Source: Epiperipatus broadwayi (taxonomy: Eukaryota > Onychophora > Udeonychophora > Euonychophora > Peripatidae). Taken from it: DNA of 64,000 bases. The notes below the pieces were generated by a model that saw nothing but the letters and a program-made list of their open reading frames with translations, did no database searches and was not told the DNA's origin. Of the stretch, positions 11,715 through 24,154 are shown piece after piece. Numbering within the stretch: the stretch's first letter is position 1; every line of letters begins with the position of its first letter. Position numbers and translations under genes: made by a program. The DNA lies in contig JAQFVV010000056.1 of assembly GCA_028023455.1 (NCBI GenBank), forward strand, positions 2,912,001-2,976,000, given 5' to 3'.

Positions 11715-11990
11715 GTAATAGTAGTAAAGTTGTAGTAGTGGTAATGGTAGTAGTCATGGTAGTAGTGGTAGTGATGGTACTTGTAGTAGAGATAGTAATA
11801 GTAGGAGTAGAAATAGTAGTTATAGTCATAGTAGGAGTAGTAGCAGTAGTAATAGCAGTAGGAGTATCAATAGCAACAGTAGTAATAGTAGCAGTAGTAG
11901 TTTAGTAGGGGTAGTAGGAATAGGAGTAGTAGTCATAATAATAGTAGTAGTAGTAGCAGCAGCAGTAGTAGTAATAGTAACTACTAAAAC
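11579..11990. repeat. (TAA)n tail grading into degenerate (AAC)n/(AGT)n repeats
   Basis: A TAA run (11581-11710) with AAC interruptions follows AATAAAGCC..GAAACG, as a LINE 3' tail would. It then passes into about 280 bp of imperfect GTA/AGT/AGC trinucleotides. Frames across it are low-complexity artefacts. Confidence 0.92.
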
Positions 11991-12230
11991 AGCAACACTG
12001 CAGTCATGCTACATAACAGAAAGAATAAAATGCCCAAAGGTTTGAGCTCAGAATGAAAAAATATTCAGAAAAAAAGAGCAATCTTAATCCAAAACTCTTT
12101 TTATATATCAAAATAACAAGGTAAGAACCTAATTACAAGCAAAATGAATTGATTGTGATTTTAAAACTAAAACATAGTATCTGCATAAGAAAACAGTGAC
12201 CTCAATAGTAGCAAAATTATCAACAATAAA

Positions 12231-13540
12231 TTGGACAAGAAGAATATCATTAAAACCTATGTAAATTTACAAAACATAATGCCCAATCAAACAACAGAAA
12301 ATAAACTGAACTCACCTAAGACTGCCAGATTCCAAAGAGCTAACCAAAGAGATATTAATGCATTAAGCCCTCAAGATAATGCCAACCTAGAACCACCATC
12401 AATAATGTGGACTCAAGAGGAATTACAATTGATAATTACCGACATTAATAACACAATTCCAAAAAAGCTTTTCAATACTTTAAAAAAAAATTTCCATCAA
12501 AGTTGCTTGCCCTAGCAGCAACAGATAAAAATCTCACCCTATATAAATTTTCAAGGGAATTATTATATGAGGCAATAACTGCAAACATGATGTGGGAAGC
12601 AATACCAAGTATTGGAGATCATCCAACTCCTAACATATAGCGATACAGTTTTTTGATATTTTTCAGAAAGCCAGATTCCAAATGCAAATTAAATTCCTGG
12701 GAAATTATGCTTTAATTACAGTTGATGAAAATTTACAGAATTATATTACATGAATAATCAAAAATATCTATTTTGAGTACAGCATTCAGGACTTGCAGAA
12801 TATGATGGAACTGTTTGGAAAACTAATTTACTTAAAAAACTTTTATATCTAAATGATATCCCCATCTTAATATACAGTAATAGTTTCCAATTTAAAATTA
12901 AGCTGAATGATAATATAACTCCAGAGATAATATAACTCAAATTATTGATCAAGAGGCAATACTCATGATCTATATAAGGGGATTAAGACCACAATGTTTT
13001 GTATGTGGAAACCATGGACACTTGTCAAATGATTGTAACACAACTCAAGACATACAGAATTAAGCTAGCACAGACCAGTATTAAGAAAAACAAACCATGA
13101 AGCAAGCAATGCAGAATCCAGATGATGAAGCAAACATGAATCAAAAGAGCACAGAAAAGCAACAACTCCTAGACAATATGACAACAATATCACTAGGAAT
13201 ACAGAGCTCCTGGACATATCAATGAAAAAAATAAACAGAGATCAATCAATAAACAAAAACACAAAAAAAGTAATTAATCACCCAGTTCTGAAAAAAAATA
13301 AAATTTATGAAAATACTAGTGAAAAAGATAAAAGCAAAGAAAGAAAGATTTATAGTAATAATAATAACAGAGCTTGTCAACCTCATTCATTGTGTATACC
13401 AAGAATTAGAAACAATATGGCTATCAATATAATGAAATCAATCACTTCATGTTTGCTTTCAATAACACAAACAGTGCCAGAGGCAATGAGACATCCAGTG
13501 TTGCCACCAAAAAAAAAAAAACAGGCATGCTAAGAAAGTA
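12231..13540 (+). pseudogene. Gag-like / ORF1-like relic with a CCHC zinc knuckle
   Basis: Plus-strand fragments include an opening frame (12231-12515, with a LSPQDNANLEPPSIMWTQEE segment) and then, in another frame, IRGLRPQCFVCGNHGHLSND. Its Cys, Cys, His and Cys (12995-13036) fit the C-x2-C-x4-H-x4-C zinc knuckle used by gag and LINE ORF1 proteins to bind nucleic acid. A Lys/Asn-rich tail runs to about 13530. Several stops separate the parts. No RT follows within reach, so the host element cannot be named; it could be LINE ORF1 or an LTR-element gag. Confidence 0.55.
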
Positions 13541-14502
13541 AAAACAGCGCAACTCAATTTGGATATGTATGTAGAGATATTACAAATTCATGATTATGAA
13601 GCATGTAAAAAGAAGGTAGATAAATAGGTTTGGAAAAGAAATGTAGTTATGGAAAATAGTTATGGGAAAAAAAAATTGTAAAATAAAATAAATGAAGGAT
13701 ATGTGCTAATTATAAAAGAAGTTTATTCAGAAATATGAAAATTTTGGATATCAAAGAAGGGGGGGGGTGACATAAATATTGTTATTATATAAATGATTTA
13801 TTTAGTAATGGAAAGAAAATTTTATTTATATTTAGAATATATGTTTAAAGAAGAACACAGTGGGAAAACATAAAATTGAGAGAAGTGAAAGGAATGGAGA
13901 CTTTATTCTTCTTAGATGTTTATGATGAGATTGAAAAATAAGAAAAATGAATATTAGACAATGAAATAGTTTTATTAAAATGTGATGGAAAAACAAAAGG
14001 TAGATTTCCATAATGCCAAAATAATTTATTAATATATTGGAGAGGGATAATTGGGAAAAAAGTTATAACAGGTGATGTAAGTTTCATCATAGAAGAGTAG
14101 GAACGTCTATATTTTAAAAAGTCTTTTCTTTTTGTTTATGAATGAAAGTTATTTTGTTTCTTTGTAGAAAATGAAATATAAATGAATGCTTTTTTTAGAT
14201 AAATGCGTAGAGTTTGAGAAGAAAGAAATGAAAGATGAATATTGGGTAGTTTAAATACACAAATTATAGACATATGTGTCTATTTAAGGATTGATATAAA
14301 TCAAGTAAATATGAAGAAATCTTGAAAAAAAATACAAAATTTATAATTAAAGTATAAATGGCAGAGATTTTTTAGAAAAGTAGACTAGAGGTATGAAGAA
14401 AGTAAAAAGTAAGTTATTCTGTTTTTGTTAGACTAACTCTTATAAGAAAATGTAGAACTATTATAATTTCTTTCCATTTGTTATCCTATTATATATATAT
14501 AT
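13541..14502. other. AT-rich DNA, possible retroelement relic
   Basis: Contains a run of eight G at about 13758 and a (TA)n run at about 14490. Broken plus-strand coding (for example WENIKLREVKGMETLFFLDVY near 13860-13925) hints at a retroelement endonuclease relic but is too weak to name. Confidence 0.35.
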
Positions 14503-15087
14503 ATATATCTTAAATGGACACTTCACAATGCAATCTATAAAATAAATTTACTTCTTTCTGCTTATGGTTTCAACTGTCCCACAGTCATTATTAGAGCTTA
14601 CAATATTCAAATAGATAGAACTAAAAAAGAAGTATATTGTCTATACTGAACTTAAAGTAATTAGAAGGGATATGAAAGACTTTCAAGTTTACTGCAGCTA
14701 TCCACTCCATCTTATACAACCAATACATATGACCACACAAAAGTGAAAAAAATAAATGATCTCCAATATATGTATTTTATGCTGAAACAGCACTCAGCAG
14801 TTTCTCCAGATCATCATCTCCCACATACATATATAATCAGTGCTCAGTTTATATTAAGGTAGCAATTTTTTAAACTTTAATGGACAACTTCAATCCTCTA
14901 CACCGTTCAATTATTCAGCCATCCATATCACTATAAGTCTGATGATGGAATGCTCAAAGCCTTTTTGATGTTAATTTTTTTACATATATATGGTCATGTG
15001 TCTCATATGTTTTGAATAGTTGTAAGGATCTTGAAAGTGTGAGTTCAAATCTGATTACACTAAGTTCAATATATATATTTGTATTTA

Positions 15088-15127
<40 letters not shown>

Positions 15128-16470
15128 CAAATATAAGTATATTGTCTATAATAAAATTAATGTTATTAGAAAGGACTTGAACTCAGATTTTCTAGCTCCC
15201 TACAGCTATGCATTGCATCTTATACAAACAATACACAAGACCACATATATGTGAAAAAAATAAATGATCATTGAAAATCTGATGATGGAACACTCAAAGT
15301 TCTTGTTGATGACAATATTATTGTCATATCCATGTTGACTTTTAAGTCATTCTGACCCTCATATATAGAACTTAATATTTCCATTTAAATACACATAATA
15401 TGCATGGATGAAGAGCTGGAGGGTGAAGAAGATTGAAGCTTGTCCATTAAAGTTTGAAGATTTGCTATCTTAATATAAACTGTGAACTGATTGTATATAC
15501 GTGGTGGAGATGATGATCTGGACCAATTGATGAGTTCTGGTTCAGTATGAAATAAGTGCATTGGAGCTCATTTATCTTTTTCACATGTATGTGGTTATGC
15601 CTAGTAGTTGTATAAGTTGGAGTACATAGCTGCAGGAAGCTAAAAAGTTTGAGTTCAAATTCTTTCCAATATATATATATATATATAAGCATTTTATATT
15701 CTTTATTCTATATATATATATATATATAAGCATTTTATACAATATTCTATATTATGGATTTAAAAATATATATATAATTTTTCAATGATCCCAGTAACTA
15801 TATATCATTATACATTTTAAATGAATTTATAAATATTAGTCTTTTTATCTGCTTCTTGTCCTATTTTAATTTATTTCTTTTATATAAACTGCTTTATATT
15901 TTTAACATATATTTTTTTAGATTTTTATGACTTTTAAACTTTTTAATAATTTAATTTATTTCTAACATTTTCATTATTTCGCTATAATTTTAAACATGCA
16001 TTAATTAATAATTACAAATTTTGAAAAAAAAATGGAATTATATAATTGTATTATGTTATTATTAATTAATGCATGCTTAAAACTATAGTGAAATAGTTAA
16101 AATGAGAGAAATAAATTAAATCTTTTAAAGTTTAGAAATCACAAAAATGTAGAAAACATATATATTAAAAATATAAACAGTATATACACACAAAAAAAAT
16201 CGAATGAAAATAAGACTAAAATAAAACATTAATATTTATATTTAATAAAAATGTATAATTTCTGGGATCATTGAAAAATTGTATTTTTTTAAAATCCATA
16301 ATATAGGATATTGTATATAATATATTTTTGAAAACTAATTGTATGATTATATAAATTTGAATATTGTAACTCTGATGATGACCACTAGGCAGTTGAAGTT
16401 GTAAGTTAGAAGAAATAAATTTTATTTTATAGATTGCATTGCAAAGTGTTTATTTGAGGTGTATATAGTA
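14503..16470. repeat. Nested inverted-repeat complex
   Basis: The outer arms 14503-14620 and 16360-16470 are imperfect reverse complements (both contain TAGATTGCATTG and a GTTGAA block). Inside, a second family occurs in direct orientation at 14640-15000 and 15130-15300, inverted at 15410-15680, and again outside at 16900-17170. Shared landmarks are ATCATCATCTCC..TATATTAAG and the TATGACCACA block. Several (TA)n runs interrupt it. This looks like insertion of related non-coding elements into one another. No protein is encoded. Confidence 0.7.
15733..16321. repeat. Long imperfect palindrome, arms about 270 bp
   Basis: The left arm (15733-16013) and right arm (16056-16321) are reverse complements along their length with scattered mismatches and small indels. 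They meet at CATGCATTAATTAATAAT and its mirror, around a loop of about 42 bp. A transcript would form a long hairpin. Confidence 0.82.
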
Positions 16471-16899
16471 TTTTATATAAGATAGAATTTAAAAAAAGCA
16501 TTCAATTGAATACTGTGAAAAGATGAAAGACAAGGTGGATTTTAAAAAAAATTGGTATACTTTGTGAGATATTCAATAGCTTATTCTAAGTTTAGCACAT
16601 AGACTATCAATATTATATTTTAATCTGAAAATCTATTCAGTAAACAGTTTTCAAACAAGTTCTAATATTCACTTTCTATCAAGATTATTTTGTTCAAACT
16701 ATTTATAAAATTCTCTTGTTTATTATATATGGTTCCTAAAATTTCTTAAATTTTGCATTCCTTTAACTCATTTTTGTGTTACTCTCTTGCTATCTGAATT
16801 CAATGTGTTAAATTTTACTATATTTCTATTTTATCTTTAAATATAATTTGAAAATGCTGAATCTATAAGATACTCTGTATATATAATACAAATTAAATT

Positions 16900-17170
16900 T
16901 TAAATACAGTGATTTAAACTCAGGATTTTTCAGTCAAAATACCCTCCACTCCATTTCAAGAAACCAACATATATGACTACACACATGCAAAAAAGACATA
17001 TGATTCCCAATATATGATTCCATGCAGAACGAGCACTCATCAGTTGGGCCAGATCACAATCTTCCACACTTATACACAATCAGGGCTCAGTTTATATTAA
17101 GATATTGAAATGGTATTATTTAGCCATCATTCCATTTCACCTACTATGTTCCATAGTAGTATCTTTTCTC
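16900..17170 (+). repeat. Further copy of the 14.6-15.7 kb repeat family
   Basis: Shares the order of landmarks with 14676-14900: a CCACTCCAT segment, TATGACTACACACATGCAAAA, then CACTCATCAGTTGGGCCAGA, then GCTCAGTTTATATTAAG. Confidence 0.65.
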
Positions 17171-17689
17171 TAATTCAAACCCATCCCAGTTCATGTATAT
17201 AAGCTTTTAATAATTTATTTTAATTGTAATATTCACATATTTATGTGTATGTGCATGTATTTGTATAGGTGCGCACATCCAATAGCCATATTAATGGTTG
17301 TATGTGCATAATGCATATGTATTTATAAACTTAAGCTTTAATAAAATGATATAATTTAAATTGTGTGAATATTGTTATATGTGTGTAATTACTTACATAT
17401 ATATGTGAAAGAAGCTGTAATGCAATAGATTTAAAAGCATTACAACTCTTTTAAATTAATTTAAATTTGCATTATTCTTAGTTAAAAACTTTTTATTTAA
17501 AGGTATTCATATATAAATTCCAATTCCTATTAGGGTCACACACATATATACTAGAATGTTTACAGACTTAAACTTTTTTTAAAAAAAGGTTATCTGTTTT
17601 TATAAAAAGTTGTAATTCTGAGTAAACCATCTGCAAGTAATTAATCAAACCAGGAATGAAAATTTTAATGTCTTTTAAAAATAAAAATT
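17171..17689. other. AT-rich DNA without recognised feature
   Basis: No coding signature or clear repeat partner in the window. Confidence 0.5.
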
Positions 17690-18390
17690 AAGAACAAGGA
17701 GTGACCTGTTTGATCATTGTTGTTTAGCCAAAGAAATGACCAAAGGTCAATTGTAAACATGATACCCGAATTCCTGATTTTCATGGTATAAATAACTTTA
17801 AATTTTGTGTAGGGGGTTCACTTGTTAACTTTTCTACCATAAAAACCTTTGGGTAAAGTAACCACTGCCCCTCTCTTCTTGGAAGAATCAGTCTGTGTAA
17901 ATAGAAGAACAGAGTTCAAAACATACAGTTTTGCCCAGAAGTCATCAGAAATGGATCAGCCCAGCCAAGAATGATGGTGATCAGCTGCAGAGAAGCCTCA
18001 ACAATAAAGATGCGGTAACAAAATTTCCCCACAGAGCTCTTTAAAATAATTCTAAAAATTTATCTAAAAGTTAAGCTAGCTACTAATCTATAACATGCAC
18101 AAACTTTTAAAATCTAAATTGTAATAGTTTTAATAAATTAAAAACTGATTTAATCTGTAAATTATAATTTAACTTTTAAAATAATACCTGTAAACTTGCA
18201 TATTATGAACTCAAAATATAAACTTCTAAATGCTTGTTAATGATAACTGTTTAGTTATTATTCTATCTTCTAACCTGTGGTCATGCCTTCCTTATTTGTT
18301 TTATATTTATTTATTTTATGATTTATGCTATGCCCAATTCAGAATGGAGATTGATTTTATGAATAAAGTTTGAGGGGGAGATATAATTAG
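17690..18390 (+). other. Possible LTR or retroelement end
   Basis: Contains a GGTATAAATAAC TATA-like box (about 17785), AATAAAG (about 18362) and a purine tract GAGGGGGAGA (about 18370). The order of landmarks (GAGCTCT, TAAGCTAGCT, TAATCTGTAAA, GTCATGCC, ATGGAGA) recurs on the minus strand at 52445-51480. That suggests a shared family with LTR-like signals. No flanking pair or coding region was found, so the LTR label is tentative. Confidence 0.35.
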
Positions 18391-18480
18391 AAGTTCTTTC
18401 TGAATTAAATAATTTTGCACTTTAGCACACACACTCAATTCTCTGCTCTGAAAACCTAAATATATTCATAGCTGCTGCTG

Positions 18481-18971
<491 letters not shown>

Positions 18972-19511
18972 GTTTGCAAGTTAATAAAGTAATTAGTTAA
19001 TAAATGCAAGAATGAATCATGAAACATATTATATGTATTGCTTAGGTTCCAAATATGTTTTAGCCCTCTTTTTAGTTATATTATAAACTATGCAGCTTGG
19101 CTAATAAAGTTAGATTACTTTAATTATTCCTTTTAGCATGTTTTAAGAATGCTAATTATGAACTGGCATATGATAGTTTCACAGAATGAAACTATAGAAT
19201 TTTGCATCCATTTAATTATGCAATATTATGTTTAGGGTGGTGTCTTTAGGAAGCACATACATGCATTTGTGCCCTTCTGTATATTTCTTATATAAATGGA
19301 CTTTTGGTTTTAATGGCCACCCCATCTCCTTAGTTTGGACAGCCCTTCTTTAGAACTAGAACATGAGGGTCCAGATTGTTTTTAAAAGCTGCTCTGATCA
19401 TCGAACTATGTGTTCAATTTATTCACAGCTAGTCATACGAATTATGAGAACCGAGTATTTGGTACTGAATCCCCCGATTAATTACACATTTGAGACATAC
19501 ACATCTAATAG

Positions 19512-19544
<33 letters not shown>

Positions 19545-20738
19545 GCCATAGTATCTGAAGTCATACTACAAAGCTCTAGTTCATACCTCCATAATGTAAT
19601 GTAATATTTCAGTGTTGATCTGAATATGTCATCTGATTTGTATGTATATGATCTGGATAGAGAGCCTATTGTAGCTTGTTAAGTAGTAGTAAATGATTTT
19701 TATTAAATATTATGGTGATAAATCATCATTTTTGCACCGACTTAACCATCACAAGCCTAATAGGTAGAGCATGGTAAAATAAAGGTATGATTAGAAACTA
19801 TAGATTATTAAACTTGTTATAAACTCTTAAATTATAGAGCATCATATGATATTCTGTTACTTGCTCATCATTGTTTACACCTGTGTGTCCTTTAATGCAT
19901 TCTTGTTTATTTGATTTATATTGATTAATTAAAATATATTAAATTATAATAACTGTGTTGCATTTTATTCATAATCTTTTCCAACTCTTAGTTAAATCTC
20001 TTAATCCTAAATCTTAGATAAGTTTCTTAATATTAGTTTTACTGATTAATATATGCATTTTCTAGCCAGCTATAGATATGTGTGTTTATTTAAAGTATAT
20101 GGTAATTTAGTTAATATTCCCTGAGTCTCTTGTTCCACCCTTTGCTACTGCCAGTATGCGAACTAAGAAATTTCAAGTGTAGCCTCATATATGTCATTCA
20201 TAGGATAGTAAGTCATTAAGTGTTAGTGGAGGAGCTGAGGTGTGATCAGATTTGAGGTCTCAATGCCTCATCTAAATCAGTCTTGTTATAATTTGCCAGG
20301 ACTCTGGATTTTGTTGTGTCAATGTACAAATCTGACCATTACAATATCAATTACTCAAACTTTAATCAACAAACTTCAATCTTCTCACCCTTACAACTAG
20401 CAGTTAGAGTGTAACCTAAACATTGAATCTTGTTTCCTTTGAAATCAAAGAATATCTGCAGGGTTACAAATATTTTCATGAAAATGCACTTAGTGAAAAA
20501 TAGTTGGAATTAAGCATTCTTTTTAAAATTTTGTTTCCACATTGAAGGTGATTAGAATTGTTAAAAATCAAGGCAAAATTATTAAGCCTTGATAATGCAG
20601 TAAGATCATTGCAATTAAACTTGATTCAGTAAAATTTTTTTTATCCTGTTTTATACTTGTGCACTTTTTTGTAAGCCATTATTTATAATCTTTTCAAATT
20701 TTAACAAATTAGAGATAAACATTGATTATTACATACAC
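18972..20738. other. AT-rich DNA without recognised gene
   Basis: A (TA)n run lies at 19518-19541. No coding family signature or repeat partner was seen. Confidence 0.5.
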
Positions 20739-20900
20739 ACACACACACATATATATATATAAAATACATATTTTGCGGGTTCATCCGTGTTAAAAACTTT
20801 TAATATCAATATACTGATGTTTCGACTTGGTCACACAAGCCATCCACAGAGTTATATATATATATTGTAAAAGTACAGAGAAATTAAAGGTGAACCTGTG
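20739..20900 (-). other. Possible decayed hammerhead-type element end
   Basis: Follows a (CA)n/(TA)n run. On the minus strand there is CTGTGGA, a CTTG/CAAG hairpin, then CGAAACATCAG. The layout resembles a hammerhead, but the core has a substitution (CTGANGA expected) and no convincing helix III was seen. Confidence 0.25.
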
Positions 20901-22136
20901 ATGATGACACTCATCTTCATCAACCTCAGTTAATAACAAAATATAAAACTAAATATTAAAAGAAATGAGCATGAATATGAGAAGTCAACACCAACACTAT
21001 AAATAAGTAATTATAGTTCGTCAGCATTACACAAAAGTAATAATCATTCATCACAATGAATGATAAACAAAAATTAATCACAAGACAGTTTTGTGACTGT
21101 ATTTGAAAGTAGTTCACTAAAGACCAGGCTAACTATTTAACCACTGCCAAACCTAAGGCAGGAATACAAACAATAATTATCTGGATGCACATTCTTAGGT
21201 GCTGCTTCACCAAAATACAACAATAAATCAAATAATGTTGAAATACAATAACATCATGATCATTATTAATCATCTGACAACTACCATTAATGTATTGAAC
21301 AGCTATAAACTAAATTTCTACATAAATAATAAATAAAATGAAATATAGTACATGGACTTTAAAGGATATCCCTTTTCTGCCAACTAGGATCATCATTATC
21401 TAGATGTCCATAACACTAAACATAAACTCCTACTTCAAAAATAACTTATGCAGAAATATAGCTCAGGAAGCAAGACTCTATAAACTATAGTTGTGAGCAA
21501 AAGATGTAATACAAACATATAATAGTCAAAAACTATTTGACATTGAATCAATTCACTGGAATAGTTTTAACAATGAAATACCAATTTATTAATAACAATT
21601 ATATTAAAATAAAATTAAGGTCAGTAGAATATAGCTATACATATAAATTAAGCCTTCTGATATTAATACAAAAAAGAAATACACTATTACACTGTAGTTT
21701 ATGTATATGCCCCAATAGGTTTACATAAATCACATATATCAGCACACAGATATGCCTGTATAAAAATTTATAAACACATTTAAATTGTCATAAATCTATA
21801 AATAAAATTTATTATTCATAATACGTAATTAATGACTGATTGAACATATATGTATGCATGCATGAAAATGCATGCACATACTGGCATTATACAAAAAAAT
21901 AAACTTAATAAAAATATATTTTTTCTCAATACACAATTAATTCAATGTCAAAAGAATATAAAATGCACATTTATATAAACACCCAAATATGCCATATAAT
22001 AATATAAAAATTAACATGTTTGAAATGTCATGGACTTATAAAAATTTCATTTTTAATAATATATAAATGCACACATATGATGTAATTTCCTGAATGTTTG
22101 TGATGATAGTGTTCTAACTGTATTTTTATATTGAAG
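20901..22136. other. AT-rich DNA without recognised feature
   Basis: Nothing supportable on either strand. Confidence 0.5.
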
Positions 22137-22452
22137 AGCGTTACCTTAAAATTCAATAATCAAGAATCTAAGGACCCAAGTTCAAATCCCATGCTAGTAC
22201 TGTCACTAGTCAGGCCAGCAACACCTGAAGAAAAGGGGAGAAAAATATCTCTCAAAATGTTGTACATATACTAATGTGTTTGCTGTGATATTACTAACAG
22301 TTGGTGCATATACTAACATGTTTGCTGTGATATTGCTAACAGTTGGTGCATATACCAACCTGTTTGCTGTGATATTACTAACAGTTGAATGTATCTGGAA
22401 TATTTAAAATTAAACTTTTTTAAAGACATTCAACACACATATTAGATGATGG
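22137..22452 (+). repeat. PLE-A-type terminal fragment (family 3) with a 42-bp triplicate
   Basis: Reads in the same order as the PLE-A terminus: a tRNA-like segment with B-box-like AAGTTCAAATCCC (about 22190), a hammerhead-like CTGAAGA..CTCAAAATG (22205-22262), then an end block AAAGACATTCAACAC..TTAGATGATGG..AATAGTCC. Between them, three tandem 42-bp units (starts 22265, 22307, 22349), each containing TTTGCTGTGATATT, replace the single unit of the relatives. Non-coding. Confidence 0.72.
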
Positions 22453-24146
22453 AAATAGTCCAATATAAAATACACATATGATGTGTGTATATATATATAA
22501 AAATAGATAGTATGAATTAAAGTTATTAATTAGCCTCTTTTTATGATAAATAAAAGTTTTCTTTAGAAAAATATTTACTTTTGTGACTGTCCTTCATCAA
22601 AGTTTTTCTTTTTTTCCATTTTACTTCTAATCAATTGTAAACATCTTTAAAAATACACCAGCAAGTTTTTTTGTTCCCTAATCTAGAAAGATTTTTGGAG
22701 TTTTTTTAAAAATAAATTTGTCCATGAATCAATCCTTTGTTCTTAGACTTTTAATTCAAGCAAAAAATATTTACTTGTTTTACTTTTAAATTAGAGGTAT
22801 TAACTGTCATTTTCAATAAATTATTTAAAATAATATTCTCAATTTATATAACACTCTCTACTCATCAGATGTACTTTATATATATATATATATGATGCAT
22901 TGCCTTTAACTAAGCAACTCTGCATATAGATAAAAGAACATACATATAAACTCAGCAATTGATGGATTCTCTGAGTAAGCTGATCCCCTCTAAAACCATG
23001 GACCTGTTTATTATCACATTTGAGGAAGGTATAATCCATGTAACTGGTGACATTTAATCTCCATTTAGTCTAGAATTTGTTAAACTTCAGGCATTTAGCT
23101 AGTACACAATATATATGAGATAATACACTACAGAAAAGCTGGGGATTTGTTTCCATGTGAATTCAAACTATCAGTAATCTAGTAGTGGAGCTTGATTTGC
23201 ATTGTTTTGCCTTCAGTTATATCTTCATAGTGACTCTATATAACTCTAAAACTTTAAAATCTCCCCTCTAATTTTTATCAACCTTTTTATAACCAGGGTG
23301 TGGAAAATACAGTAATTAAAAATAAGTTTTTTTTATCTTGATTGAAAAAAGTTAATGACTCTTTTCAATTCACCTTAATTTTTTCAAAAACAACTTTGTA
23401 GCATTATTATCAAAATATATTACACAAGCTTTAATTAAAAAAATTATTTAATTAGGGTAGATAGTGAAATTTTATAATTACCAGTATATTTATTGTAGCA
23501 TAAAAACACTTGTTTTAATTTCAAAATCAGAAATTATAAAATATTAATTAGACATTTTTTTAAATATTTAATTTGTAATAATTTTTTTTAAATTCAAAAC
23601 TATTTAATCCTTAACTGTTATTCCAGTGTAATATTGAAAATGTCTACAAAAAATTGTTTATTTCTACTTTTCCTATCAACTTTATATATATATATGAAAA
23701 ACAAAAACAAGTTATATATACGTTGATCTTTTGGACATATATATATATATCTATATGCACACATTACTATGTTGTATGTCATGAAACATGTAATTGTCTC
23801 AATATATACACATATATGTGTGTGTTTCTGTGTCTGTCTGTGCATTGCATTCATGTACTTTGTTCATATTTAGAGTCTAAATCCAAATTGGGTAAAACTT
23901 TGAAAAAAATAATGATTACAAACAAACTTAGAAAATTTCTTTTAGATAGCTAGCCTTCAGCCAATCTAGCTAGCAGTCAATAAATAAGTATCTAAACTAT
24001 TTTTAACTACAGAAAAAAATAAAGATGGAAAAACATTTTAAACATTTATTTGGCAAATGAATTAAATAATACTCTTTCTTTCACTTTTCCTAAGTGGAGG
24101 ATTATGAAAAGACTTTTATCCTGGAGTTATTTAAAGACTGTCTACT
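22453..24146. other. AT-rich DNA without recognised gene
   Basis: Short (TA)n runs near 22485, 22880 and 23740. No family signature was seen; the longer frames here are low-complexity or cross TA runs. Confidence 0.5.
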
Positions 24147-24154
24147 ATTTTACT

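Noticed and set aside
11504-11905. ORFs with Asn, Val or Leu/Thr runs
   Set aside because: They span the TAA and degenerate AGT repeats.
14935-15300. CTGATGATGGAA motifs near 14940 and 15278 as hammerheads
   Set aside because: The bases after the core cannot form helix II and no GAAA box follows.
20805-20870. CGAAAC-type site near 20.8 kb as an intact ribozyme
   Set aside because: The core reads CTGTGGA and helix III is unsupported; kept only as a weak relic.
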